From NCBI GenBank assembly GCA_033675265.1, contig JAUJYZ010000928.1, forward strand, positions 62,001 through 126,000: a stretch of DNA of 64,000 bases, written 5' to 3'. The notes beneath the pieces were generated by a model, which did no database searches, was not told the origin of the DNA, and saw nothing but the letters and a program-made list of their open reading frames with translations. Origin of the DNA: Actinostola sp. cb2023. Lineage: Eukaryota > Cnidaria > Anthozoa > Actiniaria > Actinostolidae. This document shows positions 21,458 to 30,300 of the stretch, piece after piece (positions within the stretch are counted from its first letter, which is position 1; every line of letters starts with the position of its first letter). The translations under genes were made by a program, and so were the position numbers.

Positions 21458-24400
21458 AATAATAATAATAACTTTCATCATCATCATCATCAATTATATA
21501 GTGCTATTTCTAGTTTATCCAATAGCGCTTTACAATAAAAAATAGATAATAATTAATAACAATGAAAAATGATAATAATGATGATAATACTTGTTAATGT
21601 TATATGTCGTTGCAAGACCGAACTGCATTATGGTACCAATAGCATGCCAGAAATATTTCATCAAATTCGATTCAAACTGCATGCATGTGTCTTAATTGGC
21701 ATGTTGAAATTGAAATAGCTATACAGTGGAACCCCGCCTAACGGACAGTCCCCGGTATAACGGACAGTTTAAAAGGTGACCCGGCGGAAAGGTGATACAT
21801 TTTCTATTAAAAAGACCCCTTTATAACAGACACCCATAAGTATGAAGCTTAAATTAAGCAATGGTAAAGTAATTACATATTATTTTATTAATCCAAAGAA
21901 GTGAAAATATGTTTAGTTAATTTCATGAATGTTTATTTCACATAATAATATTGTTTTTCAGACATGGTAAAAACTAAAATAACATCTTAATTTTCTGCAA
22001 TGTTTATTTAAGTATTGTATGCATGATTATAGCTATAATGATACTGTTTGAAAATTTGTCAATTAATTAACAGTTGTCATGTACACAGTGCCAAAGACTT
22101 GTATCATATGTGGCACTCATTGGCACTGTGTGCCAAAAGACTGCCATGCTGTGGCCCCAGGGGGGGTACTCAGGGTTATCAGTGCGAAGACCTTTTTGGG
22201 GTTTGAAATTCGTGGCTTGGGACTTTTTTTGGGTTATCAATTTTCTGGTGGCCTTTTTTTGATATAAAGATTTTGGCAAGGACTTTTTTGGGGGTTGATA
22301 AAAATGATATCCTACCATTCTCTATTTTATGCGGAGAAAAATTGGACTTTTTGGGGGTTACGATTTTGGGTCGTTGGACTTTTTTTGGGCCTTGTTTTTG
22401 CGTAACTTTTTTGGGTTAAAAAGTTTGGCCTCATTCGCACCTCCCCGTCACTGATACCCCTGAGTACCCCCCCTGGGGCTGTGGCACACAGTGCCACATC
22501 CGTGCCAAACTGTGGCACACATTGGCACTGTATGCCGTATATATGTGTGCCAAACAGTCTGTGGCACACAAGTTAATTGGGCTTCTCTGTGGCACACTGA
22601 TTGGTGTGCCGCAACCTTGCGGCATACAATTCTTTTTGCTAACGTATGCTAGTTGGTTTCTACTAACTATATATATTAGTCGTTGCAAGTTGCAAGTAAG
22701 TGCTGCGAGGCTGTTTATAGGTGCTATAGCTAACTGCAAAGGAACCACGCACTGGCTCCGTGCACGAGTGATTCGGGTACAGAATGCTATGTGTCTGTAC
22801 CCTTATTGACAATGACTGAGAGCCAATCAGACTGTTCGATTACTCGCTGTTATTGTAAATATATATATTTATCAAATTAATTATAATTATGAGGAAGTAC
22901 TGTGGCTTTTCGAAGACAATAGAAATAGAAATCATAGAGATCTGCATGTAAATCAGTAACAGAATCATCCTAATTTGCATAGATTACTTTGGTTTTCTCG
23001 GCTAAACGCTTCATATCATTCAAATTATAGTAACAAATAAAGTTACATATTTGTGGCCATTATAGGTCTTGGATCTAGCAGATCCTCGCCTGCAGCTTGG
23101 CACTGTATGAACTGTGACATTGCTTCAGCTAGTTTACAATTTTATTTGAATTACATTGTGTGGACGAACCCCCAGGGGGGGTACTCAGGGGTATCAGTGA
23201 CGGAGAGGTGCGAAGACCTTTTTTGGGTTTGAAATTTGCGGCTTGGGACTTTTTTGGGGTTAGCAATTTTCTGGTGGACTTTTTGTTCTGGGCCGTTCTT
23301 TGGCCTCATTCGCACCTCCCCGTCACTGATACCCCTGAGTACCCCCCCTGGGGACGAACCACACAGTTTGTTCCCCTTGTCCAGGGAGCTGTGTGTATGA
23401 CAATGAGGTTATGCTATCTGTCCCCTGCTGGTAGATATATCACTTTCAGGTGAATTAAGGACATGCATGGGTGCTAGCTAATATATTCTTATTTCCATTT
23501 TGTAGAAGGTATAAAGGTATATGGAAATTTGAATGAACTGGAGATCATCCCATGTCCAAAACAGCCTTGTCAACTGAAGCGTGGAACCACCGTAATTATG
23601 AAGGCACATTTTAAACTAAGTAAGTATGTAGAAGAGCTCAATTAATTTAGAACTGAATCAAGCCACATGTACAGAGAGACAACAAAATCAATTAATCTCT
23701 CATGAATAGCTAACTTTTAATTGCTTGAGCTCTTTGAATTTCCAAGGAGATTTAGATCACAAACTTACACTGTTCTTGCATGGAGCCCTTCAAATAGCAC
23801 AAAGTAAATCACAACGATAACACAATTTATATTATGGGTGCAATATAAACACCCATTTAGTAGCATCGCATAATATGATTGGCTTGTGTGGGGTATGTAT
23901 TTCCTTGTGTATAGACCAACTCAGTATTCAAATATAATCCTTTTCTGCAGATGAGAATGTGATTAATGCAACATCAGTTGTTCATGCCAAAGTTGGTGGG
24001 TTTAAAGTTCCATTTCCTTTACCCAACCCATACGCCTGCAAGGATAGTGGTCTCAAGTGCCCCTTGAAAGCTGGAGGAACATATATTTATGCAACAAAAT
24101 TAGATGTCAAGTCTGCCTATCCACCTGTAAGTATAACAATGATACACAATGATACACAAGCACATACAGCCAAACTAATTTCTGAGGCTTTCTAAGAAAA
24201 AGCTGGGTATGACGTGCAACTGGGCTTCCTGTGGTACAGCAACCAGATAAAATGATTTGGACTCCCTGTGTGATATAGAGATTGGTTACACAAGTGATCA
24301 CACAGTCTGCCACAGGAAGCCCATCAAAATAATTTTTTTATACAGTTGAACCTCCCATTGCGACCACTCTCGTAAGCGACCACCTCTCCTATGCGACCAG

Positions 24401-25351
24401 TTTTCCAAAATACCAAAAATTTCAAGTCAAATCACTATAGTTGGAACCTCTTATAAGTGCATTATGACCACCTCTTGTAAGCGACCGCGGCCACTTTTAG
24501 AGCTGAAAGTTTGAAATTGTCCTTTGTTTTTAACCTCCCGTAAGTGACCAAATGACAGATAATCAAACGGAAATTGAATTATTGTCGGTGTAACATCGCA
24601 TTCTTGAGTACAGATGGAAATATCAGGAGTCAGATGACAAAGCATTAAAATTTTTAATAAAATCCACATGTTTACGAATGCTTTGACATATCAATCCTAA
24701 GTGTAATAGTAGTATAATTTATTTCCTAGTCTCAAGAACAGTCAACAGTTTAACGGAACTATAGTATATAAATCAAAGTACAGTATTCGTGAATGTCGCA
24801 CATGCACGGTTTGACTTTTGATTTTGTTGCAGTTTAATTAACACAATGTCTCAGTTTTGTAGACTTTGCTTGGTCATTTGTGAAGTATGTTGTTTTTGTT
24901 TATTTCAAAGTAACAAGTATAGACATTTTGGAAGGTTAAAATATTTTTGTGGCTGCAGTATTTTAAAAAGTTATTAGTGCTGTATATGGCTCTAGATGGG
25001 CATCGACGCATTGGGTAACTCTGTGGTTGTAAACTTGTATAGTAATGAAGCAAAATTAAGACCCCCTATGGTTTGAATTCTCGTAAACAACCACCTCCCA
25101 TAAGCAACCACAAAGCTTGACATTTTGGGTGGTCACTTACCGGAGGTTCAACTGTACCTCTATAAGAATATTAGTATTGGTTGGGCTGCCTGTGCGCAGG
25201 CTCAAGAAAAGTGTATTTAAAATGCAAGTACATGTAGTAATGGCATTCATATCATTTGTGTTCTCAGATTGAAACTGTTGTGATATGGGAATTGCAAGAC
25301 AAGAAGAAACAGGACATTTTTTGCTTTCAGATTTCAGTACGCATTGTTTGA
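19877..25351 (+). CDS. NPC2: NPC2-like secreted sterol-transfer protein (copy B)
   Basis: Exons 19877-19958, 23506-23619, 23951-24126 and 25268-25351 add to 151 aa. The start at 19877 is chosen because it aligns with copy A; an upstream in-frame ATG at 19835 would put 14 residues before the signal peptide. The protein has the same signal peptide pattern (MAKVLLFVCFFSVLNLATS), IIPCPKQPCQLKRG, VPFPLPNPYACKDSGLKCP and VVIWELQD...CFQIS, with the ML-domain cysteines kept. Intron 1 has grown to 3.5 kb by insertion of several transposons (21108-21357, 22156-22477, 23171-23352). Introns 2 and 3 are shorter, with a pogo-like element in intron 3. Divergence from copy A is moderate, so the duplication is not very recent. 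Confidence 0.92.
21108..21357. mobile_element. Second copy of the TATAGCTAATTGCATAATCG MITE
   Basis: It shares ATCATAAATCATAGAAGC, CCGCAAGGATGGATGGGAAA and the right end CGATTATGCAATTAGCTATA with the copy at 12262-12554. The left tip is decayed. Confidence 0.8.
21427..21545 (-). repeat. Retroposon-like tail with (ATG)n/(ATT)n
   Basis: Read on the minus strand, TGTAAAGCGCTATTGG and AGCACTATATAATTG are followed by (ATG)n and (ATT)n. This GCGCTATATAA-plus-simple-repeat design is a typical SINE/LINE 3' end. Confidence 0.5.
21723..21840. mobile_element. pogo/Tigger-like end fragment
   Basis: TACAGTGGAACCCCGCC followed by CGGACAG repeats. It matches the TA-CAGT start seen at 24341 and 37005. The other end was not found, so this is a fragment. 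Confidence 0.5.
22070..22620. repeat. TGTGGCAC/GTGCCA palindromic repeat cluster
   Basis: Irregular direct and inverted copies of TGTGGCACAC, AGTGCCA and TTGGCACTG surround the MITE at 22156-22477. The MITE duplicated one GCTGTGGC copy on insertion. Confidence 0.7.
22156..22477. mobile_element. hAT-type MITE with 8-bp TSD (long copy)
   Basis: Ends CCCAGGGGGGGTACTCAGGG and its complement. Both flanks are GCTGTGGC, an 8-bp target-site duplication as made by hAT transposases. The interior is rich in GGACTTTTTTGGG words. 322 bp, non-coding. Confidence 0.88.
23171..23352. mobile_element. hAT-type MITE with 8-bp TSD (short copy)
   Basis: It has the same ends as the copy at 22156, extending into GTATCAGTGACGG. 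The flanking 8-mers are GACGAACC on both sides. 182 bp, evidently an internal deletion form. Confidence 0.88.
24222..24325. mobile_element. Foldback element, GGGCTTCCTGTGG ends
   Basis: GGGCTTCCTGTGGTA on the left and CACAGGAAGCCC on the right. Related ends occur at 60609-60736, about 61613-61690 and about 62750. Confidence 0.6.
24341..25156. mobile_element. pogo/Tigger-like non-autonomous element
   Basis: It begins TA-CAGTTGAACCTCC and ends GGAGGTTCAACTG-TA, with about 815 bp between. Inside are degenerate direct repeats of the AAGCGACCACCTC type. No transposase frame remains. The TA flanks and CAGT tips fit the pogo/Tc1-mariner class. It sits in the last intron of NPC2-B. Confidence 0.75.
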
Positions 25352-25374
25352 GTTATAAGCCTCATTATAATATT

Positions 25375-25650
25375 GCCTGCAAGTATGCATGATTATATTG
25401 GCTGCTAGCATGCATGATTATATTGCCTGCATGATTATATTGCCTGCAAGTATGCATGATTATATTGCCTGCAAGCATGCATGATTATATTGCCTTCAAG
25501 CCTGCATGATTATATTGCCTGCAAGCATTCATGATTATATTGCCTGCATGATTATATTGCCTGCAAGTATGCATGATTATATTGCCTGCATGATTATATT
25601 GCCTGCAAGCCTGCATGATTATATTGCCTGCAAGCCTGCATGATTGCAGG
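25375..25650. repeat. GCATGATTATATTGCCTGCA minisatellite
   Basis: About 12 imperfect copies of GCATGATTATATTGCCTGCA, with spacers AAGTAT, AAGC or none. It starts 24 bp after the NPC2-B stop, so it may lie within the 3' UTR. Confidence 0.9.
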
Positions 25651-25854
25651 GCATACTGTAGTTTCTTTTATTAAAAAAATGAGATGTAAAACAATTCAGT
25701 TGACAAAACATAACCACAAGAGGCAAAAGGATTGAAGTATTAATTTGATGAAATGAAGTGTGACACAGATTTCATTAGCCTAAGAAAACAGCCACTTCTC
25801 ATTGCATTCTCAGTTTTCTTAGGTTAAGATTTCATAGAATGTGAAATGAATGAA

Positions 25855-26114
25855 TAGTCCCTTTTCGCGTTCACAGATCCCGTTGTAAAACCGCTGTACT
25901 TATTAACATCAGACGCATTTGTACAGGGTTAGCCTCGAGTCAGTGTAAATTATTCACAAATATCAACAAGAACACGAAAAAATGTTGACATCAGAAACAA
26001 TAGAAACATTTTTGAATTGCACGGACTGTTTTCTGAAGAGAGGCTAAGCCTGTACAAATGCGTCTTTTGTCAAGGACAGCGGTCATCTCTAAACAACGTG
26101 AAACTGGAGTATTG
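25855..26114. mobile_element. 260-bp repeat, copy 1 of 2
   Basis: The sequence matches, in reverse orientation, 62292-62553 nearly end to end. It contains opposed copies of AGACGCATTTGTACAGG(G/C)T, so it is itself a foldback element. Confidence 0.85.
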
Positions 26115-26260
26115 GGTGATCACGGTTATTGCACAGCTTTGTATATTTTGCAATAATTTTGTATACTGCATGAACCTTTGGGCAAACCAGACAATGTAAA
26201 CAATAATATTAAATTAGATTTATTGTTTGTATTGGTTTCTACAGTTATTATTTCCTAGCT

Positions 26261-26551
26261 TTACAGCGAAAATCCTTGTATCGCGACCATTCGTTTTGAA
26301 AACTTCAGTTGGATTTTGGGTTTTTCTGTTCCGACAATCACACTATATATATTATGTCCATTTCTTGAGTACAAAGTTAACTCAGCATAAACATCATTAT
26401 TTAAAGTACTAAATAGTGACATTTCTATTGTTTTGTATTGTATTTAGTACTAATTAGTGCAAAAAAAAAAATTAGCAGAACAGAAAAATCCAAAATCCAG
26501 CTGAAGTTTATACAAAACGAAAAGGTCGCGATACAAGGATTTTCACAGTAA
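26261..26551. mobile_element. Long-TIR MITE, GAAAATCCTTGTATCGCGAC
   Basis: The left arm runs from TTACAGCGAAAATCC through TGTATCGCGACC and on through TTTTGGATTTT. The right arm is its complement and ends CACAGTAA. Arms are about 90 bp with a core of about 100 bp. TA flanks fit a Tc1/mariner-like origin. Confidence 0.8.
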
Positions 26552-26911
26552 GTGATGATTAATCTATTATTATAATATTACACTACACAATATTAATTAA
26601 TTTTACCACTATTACTTCATCAAGATAATAAATTATGTTTCTCTACCAATCAGAAAAATGCCTAGATACCGCACGATATGGCGCTATAATTTACCGTTAC
26701 ATACAAGTAGCTTTTGTACCGGGTCTTCCCACTCCTGAGACTCTATGCCAGCAACCATTGGTTGAATTATTTTTAGACTAGCTCTGCATAATAAAATTGC
26801 ACATCCAGTGACCTTAAAAAGAGATAAAAATTTCGCATTATTATTACTAGTACAATTAGCTTTTTTTCCTTCAGTACAGTACTTATCACAGCAACCATTG
26901 GTTGAAATTAG

Positions 26912-27099
26912 AGAGTTGTTTTAGTATGAGTGGTACGGATTATTGTATTCAACCAATCACAGCGTGCAGTACTTAAAATCATTGCTCAACCAATCAGAAT
27001 GCTTGGATACGGCACGATGATGGCGCGATGATGGGCGGTCACGGTCACGTACGGCACAAACCATACCGTAGCTACTTCCCACTCCTGAAAACGACTCTA
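26912..27099. mobile_element. MITE, AGAGT-GTTTTCGTA-GAGTGG family
   Basis: AGAGTTGTTTTAGTATGAGT on the left, CACTCCTGAAAACGACTCT on the right. The interior has CCAATCA boxes and GGCACGATGATGG. A damaged partial copy lies just upstream (about 26640-26755). Confidence 0.78.
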
Positions 27100-27305
27100 T
27101 TTCTTCGGAAGTATTATTGACATGTTAAAGAGTGGAGACAATATTGTAATAATGTGTAGAAAATGTGAGAATATTTCATGATTGTTCAACATTGTCCATC
27201 CATGCACTGCCTTATAGTGTAAAGGCCTGTGTTGGATCCATTTGAACACCAAATTTGGACCTTAAAGTCCCTATAATGAAAGGAAATAACATCCTACATA
27301 TATAC

Positions 27306-30300
27306 CTTCAGGGGGTTGATCCATTGGAGGTTTCAAGCAATACATGTGGTACCCTCTATCACAGTCATCACAAAACAATAGTTGATCCTGAAAAATAAAA
27401 CAGTTGATTAAAGTCATATCGTTCACCACCAAATCCCCACTCCCCTCCCCTCCTCAAACAGATAAATTTAAAGAGTAGACCCAGAGGAAGGGGGGTCACA
27501 GGCACCCTGTGACCTCCCCCTGCCTACGCCTCTGTCATGTCTGGGTTACATGAAGAAGAGGCTCAAACATACTGTTAGTACTTACATCATTATCAGAAGT
27601 ACCGCAAAGGCTGCAAGACTTGCATTCAATACACTGCCAGCGATACTTCTTAACATTATCAGTCAGCCTTGATGTAAATTGCAAGCACGAAGGGTGACCT
27701 GTGTAATTAAACAAATATAAATACAAATCATGGAAATCACACAGATTGTTAAACATTAACTGGACAAGGACAGGATGAGCTATCAGGATTTTATAAAGGT
27801 AGTTATCTCAGGTAAGAATTTGAAGAGTGCCATGCATGATGCATGATGCATCCTACATGTAGCTCTGCAGTACTTTGCATACATGTAGGTTTCTAAAATA
27901 TTAGAGTATAATATTATACAATATACAGTCATTTGCAAAAATTCTGGCCGCCACGATATATCAATATATTGGGTGCATTATGTAAGAGATAAATACCGAG
28001 AACGGAGGCAATAAGCCATATAAATCCCGAGGGCCGTAGGGCCGAGGGATTTATAGGCTTATTGCCAACGTTCGAGGTATTTATCTGACTTAGTTTAAAT
28101 TTGACAAGGTTTTCGCACGAAGCAATCTGAGGCATTTTCTGGTATTTTTTGGATTGTTATTTAGCATGAATACTATATGAATAGCAAGAAGAATAGCATT
28201 TCAGTGCTCATTATGAATTCACCGGGATGTATTCATATACAACCCAGGGCTGTATATGGATACATCCCGGTGAATTCATAATGAGCAATTCAATTCAATT
28301 CTATTGTTCAACCGGTCAATACCGGAGATAAAGCCCTATGAATAACAAAGAAAACCGTGTCAAATTTAAACTAAGGGTAATTAAATAATCGAAAATTCCC
28401 CTTGAAGCAGGTTAACGCTAGCAAAGTTGGTAGAAATATTTAGTATAATGTTTATTTTAGTCATACGTTTGTTGTTTGTAAATTTTGCTTCATTTAATAA
28501 GTTAGGAAACTCAAAATAGTATTATTTAATTACCCATAATGCACCCGATATATTGATATATTGATATATCGTGGCGGCCAGAATTTTTGCAAATGACTGT
28601 AATACTTTCTTTAATGTGGGTAGTCTACACTTATCTCCATGCTAGCTAGTATACAGGTAGTCCACCTAATACTAAATATAAACTTTGATAAAAAATATAT
28701 TATAATTAAAGTAAATTATAATGATTGTTCCATGACTAGTAAGAAGTCTCCTCTCCTTGTAAGGTTAGAGTTTGGAATAATAATAATACTGGTAACAATA
28801 TTAATTAATATTATCGAATTCATGAATAATTAATGAGGGAAATACAATAGAAATCATAAGCGTAGCAGACATCTGTAAATCGGATACAGAATCATCCTCA
28901 TTTGCATTCAACTTTAACTTGGATTTTCTCGGCCAAACTGTTTCCTATCATCCAAATTACAGTAAAACATCCACTTATACATCATTGGATTCGATAAGTC
29001 AGATACAATATTCGCATCCGAACTGTATGGTGTTTACAATGACTTGCCTTGGCTCACCATTGGAAATACCATACAGTTCGCCGCTCATATTGTATCTATT
29101 ACTTAATAATTTTTAAGAATAATACATTTATTTATGGAATGCATTCCAATACAAATGTAATTTCTCAATGCCTTTACATGGTTCACACCTGATCTGCCGC
29201 AGTCTGCACAGGAAAGAAGCTCCTCTGGTCGTCCAGTCTTCTTGTTTTCAAACCTATCACCAAGACAGAAGTCACAGTAGCTGTTTGGTGTTGCAGTTGT
29301 GGCAGCCGTTCCATCCATCCTTCGTGGTTGGGGAACTACTTTCAGTCCCGGTGAAGCTGGCTTTGGAGATTCATCCAATAACCCAGTTGTTGATGTTGAT
29401 GGTGCAGAAGGATTAGAGTCTTCTTGGGAAGAATTGTCTAATTCATGATTTATAGTGAGTGTAATGATACTTTAGGCCTGGACCATTCTTGTAACGTCTT
29501 CCACAAACTGAAAATTGGAAAAGTAAAGGAATGTGAATTAATCATTGCCAGTGCGATGGTGTGTCTTCTCCTTATTCTTTGTATAACTTGTGACCTTTCT
29601 TCCATACCAGTGCTACAGCAATGTACCAGTAACTGGACCGATGAAGGACTAACCTCCACAACATCAAGTGCTTTCTAACATGGTGTTCAAGTTTCATTAG
29701 AACTACACACTTGTTGATTGTTATTACACCGACGTATTCTCTACTAGTTTCATTGCTAGTCCTTATCAATGTATCGGACACAACATACTTTCACAAACAT
29801 AAGGCTTTTTGCGGTCATCTGGACTCATCCTGGCCAGTTCTTCTTTGGTGATGTTGCGGACTGTAATTGTTCCAGATGATGTCATTTGCTGATGTTGTAA
29901 GACAAAAAAGGTCACTGGTATGCATGTGTGAATAGAGTATCTCTCTATTATGTATTGTATATAATGGTAGTGTTGTAATAGTAGTGTTGAGAACAATAAT
30001 GATGGTAGTGGTGGATATAATATACCTTATTTGACATTTTTGTGTGTAGTACGGCTGGATATTTTTACGAGTCCCCTATTACACACTAAAATGTCAAATA
30101 AGTTATTTATTATCCAACCCTTTTGTGATGCGAAAATAGACGAGTAAAAATATCACTGGATATTTTTACTGGCTCCAGTCCTACTCGCACAATATTTTTA
30201 CTCGTCTATGTATACTTGGATAATAATACTGCATGGCTTTCCATCAGTTAATAAAAGAGTCTCATGGAGGTGAAGCACTGCTCTCCATGTTCAGCCAAGC

